This document shows, piece by piece, positions 46,436-57,602 of a DNA stretch of 64,000 nt (the stretch's first letter is position 1; each line of letters begins with the position of its first letter). This stretch comes from Lithospermum erythrorhizon. Lineage: Eukaryota; Streptophyta; Magnoliopsida; Boraginales; Boraginaceae. The translations under genes and the position numbers were made by a program. Under the pieces are notes generated by a model. The model did no database searches and was not told the DNA's origin. It saw only the letters and a list, made by a program, of their open reading frames with translations. The stretch lies in contig JADFUC010001289.1 of NCBI GenBank assembly GCA_019722365.1, positions 1 through 64,000 on the forward strand, given 5' to 3'.

Positions 46436-47053
46436 ATGGCTTCATCATCATCTAATCCAAATCCAAATCCTTTATTCACACCACAATTTCACATGAATTT
46501 TGACCCAAACATCAATTCATCAACACCGAACACCACCTTTGTCCAAGCTGACCCCTCAAACTTCAGAGCTGTGGTCCAAAGACTCACCGGATCCACCACC
46601 CAAGACCCCTTAACCAACAACCTTCCGGTCACCGGAATACCCAACTCCGGCGAGATGGGTACTCAGAGACCAGCCTTTAAGCTCCATGAAAGAAGGCAAA
46701 CTGCAAGAAAGCTTGAAATCCAGCTCAACAACAATAATAATAGTTATATGCATAATGCAGTTGGACAAATAATACCATCTTTTGTTGTTTCTCCTTCATG
46801 TGTTTCTAGGCAAATGATGGTGTCCCCCGTGTCCACTTTGGACTTTTTCTTGGGGAGGGGAAGTCCAAGAACACCCATGTCACCTCAAGAAGAAGAGGAG
46901 AGAGCCATTGCTGAAAAGGGGTTTTATTTGCATCCAAGTCCTAGGGGAACACCAAGAGGTGGAGGTGGAGGAGGGGTGGATCCACCTCAGCTCTTGCCTT
47001 TGTTCCCTCTTCAATCACCAAGAAGTGATACTAATAATTGCCCACCTTCTTAA
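46436..47053 (+). CDS. VQ-motif protein, MAPK-substrate type
   Basis: Intronless gene for a 205-residue plant nuclear regulator. Residues 43-52, FRAVVQRLTG, are the VQ motif (FxxxVQxLTG) by which these proteins bind the DNA-binding domain of WRKY transcription factors. The later block RAIAEKGFYLHPSPRGTP (156-173) is typical of the VQ4/13/19/31/33 group, known as MAP-kinase substrates. Eight Ser/Thr-Pro sites fit that: 119, 130, 143, 146, 149, 168, 172 and 194. The N-terminus is Ser/Asn/Pro-rich and a poly-Asn run lies at 98-102, with low-complexity Gly at 174-179. I chose the ATG at 46436 (CCCCATGGC, a good plant context); an in-frame TTG at 46424 gives four more codons but is unlikely. The length is usual for the group. 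Stress and defence signalling is the expected role. It is the only clearly intact gene for many kb around. Confidence 0.92.
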   Translation: MASSSSNPNPNPLFTPQFHMNFDPNINSSTPNTTFVQADPSNFRAVVQRLTGSTTQDPLTNNLPVTGIPNSGEMGTQRPAFKLHERRQTARKLEIQLNNNNNSYMHNAVGQIIPSFVVSPSCVSRQMMVSPVSTLDFFLGRGSPRTPMSPQEEEERAIAEKGFYLHPSPRGTPRGGGGGGVDPPQLLPLFPLQSPRSDTNNCPPS

Positions 47054-48834
47054 TTCAGGTGTAATTTATTAGGTTAATGTTGTAATACTTTTCGTAATAT
47101 CATTGGATAAGATTGTGTCTTATTCAACCCCTAGTCTTTCTATGCAAGAACTTTGAAGAATGGCATATTGATGTAGAATGTTGTACTATTTACTCCGTAT
47201 TTAATATGTTAGATTTTTTTTTTAGAGGAAGAATATTTTATAAGATTTTTTTGTGAATTGAATCCAAGAGCTCTCATATGAAGTGATAAGTATTTAATAT
47301 GTTAGATGATTAGGGTAATAGTAATTTTTTGGCTTTTAAGCTAATTGATGTTGTTGAAGTAGAATTAGGATGATGTCTATGTGCTTTGGTTATGTTTTGT
47401 ACTCCATTGGTTTGGGTACTTGTTTGTCCATGAAAGAGTGATGCCTGCAAATGTGGGTGGTTATTTTCAGGTGTTTTGTACTATTCTGGAAAATTGTCTT
47501 TTGATGCTTTTATTTACACTTCTTTCTCAAATAATTATTGTGTTAGATTATTTGATAGTGGTAGTCATAAAATAGAACAATAATGTCACAAATTAGTAAG
47601 TTTTAGAAACTTGAATTATGAAATATAAAAGTCACAAATTGAATCAATAGATACACATAATTTTGAATTAAATAAAAATTAATATCAATATTACGATACT
47701 TCAATATAATTAACCATACAAAATTATAGAATATATTAAAATATATCTTAATTCGTTCAAAATCAACTAATTTAACCATAAAAGCGCAACAGTTGGCTAT
47801 ATAAAAACGCAATACTTGACTGTCCCTTTTGAATGTTGTACTGGAAATGAAGAATTTCAATTGACAAGGTTTGGATGTAGTAATAATAAAGTATTTGTTC
47901 AATATATGCATAATTCATGCCATTTGAAAGTATATACGTCAAGTCAAATATATACCAATTTCATTAAAAACATATTTATAGTACGTTTGCTATGTCAAAT
48001 ATACTTTAGTTATAACCAATTTGTATTGACTAATGGAACAATATATTTGTTGACATCTAATCATATACGGAGTACATAATTAATGCCCAATAGTAAATGA
48101 GATGCGACTTAGTTTTTTAAATACGGCCTCTCGAAGTCTCCGGAGACACGACTTAGTTTTTCATATTTAGATTATCCACAGCAGGGAACAATTCAAAAAT
48201 CAGTTATCTCCTTTCACGTCATATTATTTTTGCATCACATCCCAAATATCCTTATTATATTTTACACTCTACAACAGGGACAATTCATAAAATAATTTAC
48301 TTTTCTCTTTTTCAATACTACTATAATATATATAACCTTAAAAAATGTATTAAGATTTTATTAGCCAAATAAAACAAATCAAGTCTCTATTAATAGATCT
48401 TGAAAAATAAAAAATATTGGTATGAACAAAATTTGATTTTTATTAAATTATAATCTCAAAAAATAAAAATAAAAACTAAGTGGAGTTAAATGAAATAATT
48501 AGACAAAATGGACCCTATTTGTCATACAATGTCCAGGATAATTCAATTACTCCTTGCTCCAATTATTTTCTCAATTGTCCATGCAAACAATTGTCTCCAA
48601 TCCTCCCCTCAATTATTCTCTTCTCTGCTGCTCATAGTCTTAGTCCATATCATACAAACCACAAATAAAGTACACAAAAGGAAGTAATAATTGGTCAAAT
48701 TTGGCTGAAATATTAACGTATTTATCTATATAACTATGACATTATATTCAAATACTCCGTAATAAATATATAGAGAATTTTGCTCAAGTGCCTGTAGAAT
48801 GTCTAGCTATCATATCCTACAGTACTACTTCTGT
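47054..48834. other. 3' flank of VQ gene and intergenic
   Basis: The 3' untranslated part of the VQ gene probably ends within 47100-47250. Beyond that is AT-rich DNA. TACGGAGTA/TACTCCGTA nonamers occur at 47191, 48066 and 48753. The open frames at 47381, 47603, 47816 and 48480 are AT-rich and show no domain. Confidence 0.5.
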
Positions 48835-49290
48835 AGTCTTCACGGATCGATATATAAATAACAGAGTTGAGTGCGATTTCTGCAGAGCATACATACACAA
48901 GCTTGTGATATGTGTCAGGCAAACGGTGGAAATGAAATGCATCCGTAATGAATTATACCTTGACATCTCGTTCAATTTAATTGATATTTGTTATTTTATC
49001 GAATATTGTACAATATATTGTAAGATGTGTCACGCCAATGGTGGAAATGGAATGCACCCGTAATGAATTATACTCGCTCTCGTTTATTTTAGTTGATGTT
49101 TAAGATTTCATCGAATATCGTACAATTCTTGTGAGGTGTTTCATGTCAATGTTAAAAATGCAATGTGTCCGTAATGAATTATTATAATCCCTCATTCATT
49201 TTAATTCATGTTTTTGGTTTTGTCGCAGAGCGTACAAGACCTTTTGAGATGTGTTAGGCAATGGTGGAAATGGAACTTCCTCACATTCAT
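48835..49290 (+). repeat. four-unit ~113-bp tandem repeat
   Basis: The landmark GTGT(C/T).GG..AA.GGTGGAAATG recurs at 48912, 49027, 49136 and 49251 (spacing 115, 109, 115). Each full unit also carries ATGCATCCGTAATGAATTAT, TCGTTCATTTTA(G/A)TTGATG and TTTTATCG..TATTGTACAA. The units have diverged by point changes. The 91-codon frame at 48788-49063 is made of repeat and is not a gene. Confidence 0.8.
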
Positions 49291-52200
49291 TTCAGTTAAC
49301 GTTCCAGTTATAGATATGAGTTGTCTTATCTATTCCTGGATATTTTTGTTTTCGAAATCGAATTTTTTATGATAAAATTGAAAATGTCAATTAAAATAAA
49401 TTGAAGAGAGCATATATATTTGTTTGAATGGAATGAATGAACCAACTCATATCTATTAGTGGACTCCGTCCGGTCTGTCCTATATAGTCCCATGCATTAT
49501 CAACTCCATCATATATAGGTAATCATATTATTGTACTTTCCATGACATTTTGTTGCCTCCCTCCCCCCCTCAAGTATATTGAGAATTCAAGATGTTACTC
49601 TTTGTGTGAATTCAGTTGCTAGTTATTTTTCATTGCCAATGTAAGTTGTAATTTCACGGTTGTGGTCTTGTGGAGTTGTGCAACGATTAGGGAGTGATAA
49701 TACCTCTCCAATTTTGACAAATTCAGATCATTTGATTATATTAATATTTCTAATAGCACTAAGAAGAACTCCAAACAATAAACATACATTTATGTCAAAT
49801 AGAAAATCACACACCAAATATATGTCAAACATAGATTTCTTAAATATATAGTCAAATTAGGAGAAATTATTACCAACTTACATAATTTTCCGAAAATGCA
49901 CAAATCTTTTGCATCTTTACAGAGATTAATAGAATATAATAAGAAATTAGTGTTAAAGGTGAAGACTTTAGAAATTCTAAAACAAAAAAGTGAAAATCTT
50001 AGAGAGAATAGAGAGGGCAGAGAAATAAGTGTTAGAGAGAAAGTGAAAAGTGAATAATGAAGAGAAAATAACATAGATTAGGGAGATATGGGGTCTGGGG
50101 GGTAATTTAGTCAATTCACAAAGTCGTTGTAAGATTTTGTTAATAAAAGATATCAAGGTTTGTATTAAATATCATGGATTGACCATGTATTTTGCGAATT
50201 TTTTCGAGAATATTCATAAAAGATAGCCCAAATTTGAATTATGGCGATTGACTTTTTAAAGTTTGAACCAAATTTTGTATGAATATATATAATATTTGGT
50301 AAATTAGTTTAGGCTCCTTTTTTTTGCCCCCTGAACTATCGCTATCTTTCAAATTTCAAACTATTATATTTTAAGTATTCCTTGGGTTGTATGGATAGTT
50401 GGCAAGTTTTGGGGGTTATGAGGAGGATGTAAGGGTTGTGTGTGTAGGTTTTATTTTAATTCTTTATTTGTCATTATTTTTAAAAAGATATCAAATATTT
50501 AATGTCTATGCAATTTCAAATTTATCCTTTTAAGAAAATTTTATCAATTTTAGTTTAAAAAATTTAATTTTAGTGACAATTAAAATAAAATGACTTCTTA
50601 AAGCGACATGCCAAAAGATAATAGCCTGTAAGCTTAATATAAAACATGTTAATGGGCTCGCGCCAAAATAAAAGGACCTATTAGTTTATCAAAGTTTGCT
50701 GACTTTTAATAATTAAAAAATTAAAGTGAAATAATCATTTAAATGAGATAAGATATATAAGCAAATAGTCTAGCAAGAAAATGACAATGTGTGTTCTGTC
50801 TTTTGATTTCTTCATAGATAGTGATATATATACACGGTCTGGTCAATGTTCATCAACAACCTCGTCTTCTATTAGCAAACTATACGAATTTTTCAATGCA
50901 AACTTGTCAACACAGACATATCTTCGGTCAGGATCAGCTTTTTCTAAATCTTTATCATATTCCAAATTATAAAAATAATTTTATTTAAACAAGAGAGAAA
51001 TTGCTGAATTTAAAAAATCTTGTTTTAAACTAAAATAAAGATCAATTATAAGATAAATAAAAGCAAGACGCTATGAAAAATACTATCAACTCAAGCTAAT
51101 ATTTGTTTTTTGCAACTACTGCCTGGACGGCTATGTTGTAAATTCATACGATATATAAAATATTCGGTATCCCATTACCCCTGCACAAGAACCCAAGACC
51201 CTAATACCTGCAATATGCTTTCACTAAAGCAGTGAATTATTAGTCACTACATGCAGGTCAAGGCAAAGGGAAGATGGGATGGACTCATACACTTATATGC
51301 ATATATATATATATATATACTAGTTATACGCAGATAGACGTCATAAGAATACTTTAAGATTTTTATAATAAAATTATAATGAAAAAAAATAAATTTAAAA
51401 AAAACTAAAAGAAATAAGATGAAAAGTTAAAACGAAGAAAATAAAAGATGTATGACTATTTAAACAACTTTTATTTTCTCTTGATGATAATTATGAAGTA
51501 TTACTTTAGTAGATAATATTTATGTAGTAGCTTTTGCCGGTAATTTATCTTCGTTGCGCCAAGCATACCTTTCTAAAAAGCTTACTATGAAAATGAAATA
51601 AAAAAAAATTTATCGTGAGGATAAAATTACGAAGTAGTATAATATTTATAAGTAGTAGTTTATGGAGAACTTATCTTTGGTATGTTACACCACGAAGAAG
51701 TCATTATGAAAATTAAAAATAAAAAAAATTATCATGACGATAAAATAGGAAATACATTAATTTCGTCACTCAGAATCGCTAATCCACCTTCGCATTATAT
51801 ATAAAAGAGGATAAAGGAGTGTGAACCATAAAATTTAGATTTTTTATAATTTTTTGTAAAAAAAATAAGAATATAGTATTTTTAACATATTTTTATTATT
51901 AATATGATAACTTTGATTAAAACTTATTTTGTTATTCTATTATCGACAATTATATAGTTTTGTTTATGGTTCCGTCTGTGCTTATATATGTTTTACTGGT
52001 TGGAATATAAGACGGTCGTATCATTGTATAGATTTTAGACAAAGATAAAAAAAAAGTCAGCATAAAGATATACTGTAAACTTTTATTCGAAATCTGCTTT
52101 GCCAATATAAGCATAGCCTCGAGTGATAATAGAGTTTTGATTCACGCCCGCCCTAAAGAAATGTTTTATGATTAAATTTCAGCGGTGAATGTGAACTTAA

Positions 52201-53240
52201 TTTACATGATGTAACCAACTTTGTGAAGAATATGAAACATTTTATTGGGAGCTTCATAGGCTTCCAATACTAGATAGAAGTATATTTGATATGAGAATTT
52301 GTAATAAGTTGTATTGTCAGTGAAACGATTCTACTATTTCCATCTAAATTTAAATGAGAGTTCACCTAATCATTGATAATACTCAACTTTGTCCCAAAAT
52401 TACTACGGAGTATTATCCTAGTTTCATTAATATTTCAATTTTAACTTATAAGTGACTGAGATATAACTTCTAATATTATGACTCTTCTAAATAAAAAACT
52501 CAAAAAACTTACAGATGATTCATAGTCTTAATTCAAAAGTCCAAACTGACGGTGCGTATTATAATTTTTTGTTTTAAAAATGTTGTTTATTGATTTTTTT
52601 AAAACTACGCCAAAACAACATCATTTTTAAATCCCAAAGATTTCCATCCTACTAATCAATCAAAACAAAGCTTTTATCCACTACTCTATAACCGCAGTCG
52701 CTATCACCGGCACTTTTTTCTCCCCGCTGCGGTTGCTCATTGAGGCGATCCAAAATCGATCTACGGTCAAGCTAGAGAAATTGGTTGTTCACATTACTAA
52801 ATTATAACAATTTAATGATAAAATCGAACATTTTATTAAAACCCAATATATAATATAGAAAGAAAGTAACATAATTTGTAAGATAATTAGAAACAAAAAA
52901 ATTTAATAATTTGAAAGAATAAAATTTTCTAAAAAAAAAACTAACATTCCATGTGTGCCCCATAAACCATAAAGAACTAATTCAACGATTCTAAATCAGT
53001 CAATAAAGACCCATAAAGCCAAGCAAGAACATAATGTTGCAGCCAAGAAAAAAAAATGAACAAATGTTGCTAGCAGAGTGACATTGGCTAGAATCAAACT
53101 CAGGCAACAATTAGAAAGCTACATCACTTTAAATGACATCTTCATATATGATACAAATTTTCAAAAGGAAATTCTAGTTGCACCACTTTACCTAGCCTAG
53201 GTGTGGCTATGATAGTATTCCAAACGAATATGTCTGGTTT
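49291..53240. other. intergenic, no gene
   Basis: About 4 kb of AT-rich DNA with a purine-rich patch at 49980-50050, a (TA)n run near 51298-51319 and a TACGGAGTA at 52404. A weak B-box-like sequence (GAGTTTGATTCTAGC, minus strand near 53102-53088) may be another SINE trace. No gene is supported. Confidence 0.5.
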
Positions 53241-53619
53241 AGGAAATGATTCAAACGCACACAGAGCATACAGAAAGAAAAGTCACCTATATCATGAGTG
53301 CAACAGAAAATAATGGTCTTGGAGTATGCATTAGGTTCTTAGATGAGCCCTTCCTGCATTGTTACTTGTTAGTGAATAAACAGTTTCAATTGCTCCATGC
53401 TTTTGCATATCTTGAAGATAAAATTTATCGATGGCTCAGTTCGTGAAGAGTAAAAGTGTAGCATTGAATGTGAAAATGCCATGGAACGAATAATGAATTT
53501 CAACAAATAATTGATATAAAAAGGGTTGAGAAATACAAAAAAGAAGCATGGACTTCATATGATATATGAAGTACTTGTCAACATTTATGAAAAGAAAATG
53601 CATCAACTTATAAACATTT

Positions 53620-53712
53620 TTCTTATAAAAAATTTTAAAATCTAACGACCGAGATTTGAATCACCAACCTTTCATTTACAACTGTGTAACCACTATACCA
53701 AACCATGGCAGA
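53620..53712 (-). mobile_element. tRNA-derived SINE
   Basis: Minus strand A box TGGTATAGTGGTTA (53700-53687) and B box GGTGATTCAAATCTC (53665-53651), 21 bp apart, followed by a T/A-rich tail. The layout matches plant tRNA-derived SINEs. It lies just downstream of the DAYSLEEPER-like gene. Confidence 0.65.
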
Positions 53713-53945
53713 GAGAAGGGACATATTTTCTAACAATAAATTCTATTTCAGAAGTATTATAACCGTGCGAAAAAGGAAATTTTATCAATATAAGATGAGA
53801 TTTTACTACTTACAACTTAAGAAGAAAACAGCTATGCTGCTGCTACTCCTAAACAACCATTGAAATAAAAAGCCAGACACCCAAAAATGTTCCACTGAAA
53901 TAGAATTTGATGAAAAAGAAATTACCTACCTATAAAGCAGTAATT

Positions 53946-53948
<3 letters not shown>

Positions 53949-54005
<57 letters not shown>
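53949..54005. repeat. (AT)n microsatellite in a 3' untranslated region
   Basis: 57 bp of pure AT dinucleotide, only 25 bp beyond the stop codon of the DAYSLEEPER-like gene. It would therefore be transcribed, unless poly(A) addition comes before it, and could fold into a hairpin. It is likely to be length-variable. Confidence 0.9.
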
Positions 54006-54009
<4 letters not shown>

Positions 54010-54029
54010 TGTAAAATACCAAAAAAAAC

Positions 54030-56063
54030 CTAATATTCCCTTTCCTTCTTAACAATTGCAGATGGACTTCCTGATAAGGATTCTGACGAGGATTCTGATA
54101 TTCCATACTGAAGCCAATCCTTTGCACAGACAAGAGCTTCATGAGTGTTTGGGTGCAACGAACCTCGGTAGCTGTCCACTTTCCGGATCCCAGTATCGAA
54201 CACTGAATCTGGGGAGACAGTGGAGACTGGTATGCACAATATGTCTGATGCCATTTTGGATAGAGTGGGGTACTTGCAACTATTGATTCTCCACCAACCC
54301 AAAACATCGAAATCTTGCACCCGAGGCAGAAGAGATTCCTCCAGGTATTGATCCAACTCCGACTTCGTATGCTGGCTGTTCATAAATCCAATATAGACAT
54401 CAAAATCTGTAAGCCCATCGGTTGGAGAAAGAAAACTATCGTCTTGATCTATGTCTGTCCTTTCAAGAGATTCATGTGGGTCTTCAACAAATGTTGGCGC
54501 AGGAAGTGACTGGACAACATACTCAAGAAAAAGTTCATGCACCCCCTCCTCAACAATCTTTATCCAAGTCTCAGCATCTGCCCCATATATCCTGCTAAAG
54601 CTGAATTCGACAAGCTTCATCTTGAACCTAGGATCCATCATAACTGCTGCAGCTAAAAATAAGCCACAGTCCCTCCAATACCTCTCAAACTTCTCCAACA
54701 ATGGCTTCGTGATGTAGCACACTAGAGGATCTTCGCTCACAGTCCCATGCATCAACTCAAGATGGATTTTCCACACTTCATCAAAGAATATATTGGATGT
54801 AGGGTACACTGGGGCAGTTAAAATGTTCACTGCATCATAAAAGTGACACAAGTATACACAGAGAGTCTCCACTTGTTTCCACTCTTCCATTGAAAGGGTC
54901 AATGTATATTCAGGATCTGAAGTGTCCAAACAAGAAAATACTTCCCTCAATTCAGAAGCAGACATCAACATATGATAAGTGGTATCCCACTTTGTGAGGT
55001 CATCAAGGATTAGATTTTTCATGCTGGGGACTTGAAGTTGTTGTTTTAATTGAATGAACTTATGCTCACGAACTGCTGAAGTTTTTACATATAAGACACT
55101 GAGGCGAACCTTTTCCACAGTTTCTCTGCACATCAGTAGAGCATCTTGGGCAAGATCACGAAAAGTACGAGTATAGCAATTATTGAGAATAAGCTGACCA
55201 TTGAGAATAAGTGGATTGCTTATCGACATCAAACCTCTTAAATTTTCTTTCACAGATTCATTGATGAAGGGATTGTCGAGAGTTAGAGTAAATATCCTGT
55301 TCTCAAAATTCCAATCGGTTAAGCTAGCAGAGACAGCATGGTTGAAAGCATCTTCTGAATCAGGATATGGTAATGTTATAACATTCAGCATCCGTCTCTG
55401 CAATTTCCAATCACAATCTACAAAGTGCCCTGTCAGGAAAACATAGCCTAAGCTTTGATTTGAAACCAGCAAATCAAGGGTCAGACTGATTCTACCAGGA
55501 ATTTCAGCAAACAAATCTGAAAGGCTTTGCTTTGTTCTCAAGTAGATTCCCTTAATGTGTTCCTCTATGGTACTGATGTTCACCAAACTGAACTGAGGCT
55601 GAAGGCTCCTTACAAAACTAATGAAGTCCGTATTTTCAACTATATGAAGTGGATAGTCGTGTTGTATTATCATTTTGGCAATATCATGGTTGCAGTGGTC
55701 CTGATCGAAAACAAGGCTTGTAAATCCAGGAGTGGCCCTGCAACGCTTTCTAGCTCGACCAGCTACATTAGCAGATATATTTGTTTTCGCATCTGGTGTA
55801 TCGATGGACAACATATTATTCTCCTGGTTACGAGGTCTGTTGGCTGGGCATATGTCCAATGAGATGTGTCGCTTGAGGTGGCTAGTACCTGCTAATTTTG
55901 AGCCAGTGATATATGCAAACGACTTTTTACACTGTTTACAGACGGCCCGGGTACACTCTGGAGTTGTAGCAAGAGTGAAATAATCCCAAACAATGGACTT
56001 CTTCCGCTTACCAGGCTGCGGGCCTGAATTGATAGATTCGATAGTATTAGTAAGGGTACCCAT
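54030..56063 (-). CDS. DAYSLEEPER-like BED zinc-finger protein
   Basis: 677 residues in one uninterrupted coding exon. It encodes a domesticated hAT transposase of the DAYSLEEPER/RICESLEEPER group, nuclear DNA-binding proteins needed for normal plant development. An N-terminal BED zinc finger spans about residues 24-72, with WDYF at 26-29 and ligands Cys42, Cys45, His62 and His66. The middle is the hAT RNase-H-like region (IPGRISLTLD, then PSMKNLILDDLTKWDTTYHM). The hAT C-terminal dimerisation domain is at about 568-640 (SELDQYLEESLLPR, KYPTLSKMASDILCIPVST). The usual LTLDFWTS-type box reads LTLDLLVS, so the aromatic residue is lost, consistent with no transposase activity. No terminal inverted repeats flank the gene, which supports a fixed host gene. 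Length is normal for the family. Splicing may add four residues at the N-terminus from an ATG spanning the leader-intron junction. The acidic/Ser-rich tail (ESSSESLSGS) is unremarkable. Confidence 0.93.
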   Translation of the reverse strand: MGTLTNTIESINSGPQPGKRKKSIVWDYFTLATTPECTRAVCKQCKKSFAYITGSKLAGTSHLKRHISLDICPANRPRNQENNMLSIDTPDAKTNISANVAGRARKRCRATPGFTSLVFDQDHCNHDIAKMIIQHDYPLHIVENTDFISFVRSLQPQFSLVNISTIEEHIKGIYLRTKQSLSDLFAEIPGRISLTLDLLVSNQSLGYVFLTGHFVDCDWKLQRRMLNVITLPYPDSEDAFNHAVSASLTDWNFENRIFTLTLDNPFINESVKENLRGLMSISNPLILNGQLILNNCYTRTFRDLAQDALLMCRETVEKVRLSVLYVKTSAVREHKFIQLKQQLQVPSMKNLILDDLTKWDTTYHMLMSASELREVFSCLDTSDPEYTLTLSMEEWKQVETLCVYLCHFYDAVNILTAPVYPTSNIFFDEVWKIHLELMHGTVSEDPLVCYITKPLLEKFERYWRDCGLFLAAAVMMDPRFKMKLVEFSFSRIYGADAETWIKIVEEGVHELFLEYVVQSLPAPTFVEDPHESLERTDIDQDDSFLSPTDGLTDFDVYIGFMNSQHTKSELDQYLEESLLPRVQDFDVLGWWRINSCKYPTLSKMASDILCIPVSTVSPDSVFDTGIRKVDSYRGSLHPNTHEALVCAKDWLQYGISESSSESLSGSPSAIVKKEREY

Positions 56064-56689
56064 TGAATGCGACCTGCAACTGCACAGTTAAGGGATATAA
56101 TCATTAGAAAAAAGCTGAGACAACAATACTTCTACGAAGAGCAAAATAGAACAACAGTTGGAATGGGCTGGAGCACATATCATATGCTATCTTTAAGTAT
56201 AGTCCAGATAGAAGGGGTTAACAAGTTTTTATGCAAAATATGGAATGTCCAAATTGATGACAATATATGCAAGAACTTATTTTTCGTACAATTAAACACA
56301 AACTAAACTTAAAAATTAGCATCATGAAACCATAAAGAATCGAAAGCTCTATATGGACAAATCAGCAATCGATAATTCATAAACTGGTGGTCTTCTTCAT
56401 ATTCACCATTCTCAACATTTTCAAGATCTTCCTCAACAAAGATTGACAATGACTCAATGAGTTAAAAATAATTGTACTCAAGAAAATCACCTTCAAAACA
56501 GAGCTTTGACTTTTATATTATCATGCAATGCAGAGATTACGCACGGACATATTCTTGTAATATTTTATATTGCAACATAGCTCAAAATATCCTAAGAGAT
56601 TCTCTCTCCCTATCGGAGAAATAAATTGAAGTGCATAAAATCATTGGCCAGTTTTTACCAGGTTCTGCAATGTTAATTAGAAAGAACAT

Positions 56690-56765
56690 CGAACTGACCA
56701 AGTGATTAGAGGATTCAAGAGCCTAGAGGTGACGGGTTCGACTCTCACCATTCTAAGGGGGGCGG
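56690..56765 (+). mobile_element. tRNA-derived SINE in the leader intron
   Basis: A box TGACCAAGTGATTAGAGG (56695-56712) and B box GGGTTCGACTC (56734-56744) with about 20 bp between, followed by a G-run and AT-rich tail. It does not fold as a full tRNA. It is antisense to the host gene. Confidence 0.65.
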
Positions 56766-57045
56766 GGTAAAACTTATTTAAATTTTTTAGGTGAAAATTA
56801 AAAGTTAACCTAGTAAGGTAATCGAGCTTAATTGAAGTGAAAGTTTTTAGGCGGTGATAGTACACTTTTTAATTTCTCCAAGTGAATTGCGATGAAATAT
56901 AAGTAAAAAATAAAATTCGAGCCAATTAAATTGGATGGTTGATGATGAATCAATTTCAAAAGAATAACACTTTTAAACATAAATAAAACCAGAAACACTC
57001 AGATTAAAATAAACTAAATAAAAAAAGAATATTTTCAATAAAACA

Positions 57046-57560
57046 ATCAACTTAACCAATTAACAAACATGGTATAATTAAAAATAGTGAAACTTTTCAA
57101 GAATTTCTGATAAGATTAATCAATTACAAGTTACAACACAAAATTTGAGTAATTCTTGAAGGGTTTAAGGCTTTGCAATAGAAAAAAATAGTAATCTTTT
57201 CAATAACCCTTAACCCTTAACCATTCAACAATAACAATGAATAATCATGGTATAAATAAAAACAGTAAAACTTTTCAAGAAAAATAAACCACACCCACAC
57301 CCACACAAGATATATGCATAAAAAATCACATAAACAAAAAAAATCAACTTTACCATTCAACAACAATTAACAATCATGGTATCTATAAAAACAGTTAAAC
57401 TTCTCAAGAAAAATAAACCACTCCCACACAGACATGTATGGATAAAAAATCATATACACAAAAGTAAAAAAAAAAAACAAATCATCTTTACCATTCAACA
57501 ACAACAATTAACAATCATGGTATCCACAAAAACAGTGAAACAATTCAAGAAAAATAAAAT
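57046..57560. repeat. four-unit tandem repeat in the leader intron
   Basis: The motif CATGGTAT followed by AAAAACAGT(T/G)AAAC and TCAAGAAAAATAAA recurs at 57069, 57246, 57375 and 57516 (spacing 177, 129, 141). Most units start ACCATTCAACAACAATTAAC. The open frame at 57376-57582 is only this repeat. Confidence 0.8.
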
Positions 57561-57602
57561 GCATAAACAACCATATACATAAAAAGAAAAAAAATTACTT
57601 AC

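Larger units (their letters stand above)
56074..57602 (-). other. leader intron of the DAYSLEEPER-like gene
   Basis: Strong donor CAT/GTAAGTAA at 57602-57597 and acceptor TTGCAG/GTCGC at 56075-56074. A second acceptor GTGCAG lies six bases upstream, preceded by CCCTTAAC and a T-run. The 1.5-kb intron holds a SINE (56690-56765), a ~130-bp tandem repeat (57046-57560) and a partial copy of exon 1 (57146-57190). Frames inside it are not genes. Confidence 0.7.

Noticed and set aside
47603..47911. 102-codon minus-strand frame
   Set aside because: AT-rich, Phe/Ile/Tyr-heavy composition typical of chance frames in AT-rich DNA; no domain and no gene context.
53930..54307. 125-codon minus-strand frame overlapping the DAYSLEEPER-like gene
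   Set aside because: It is an alternative frame of the gene's 3' end running into the AT repeat, which gives an artificial Ile-Tyr run.
57376..57582. 68-codon plus-strand frame
   Set aside because: It consists of the intron tandem repeat (MVSTKTVK repeated), not a gene.
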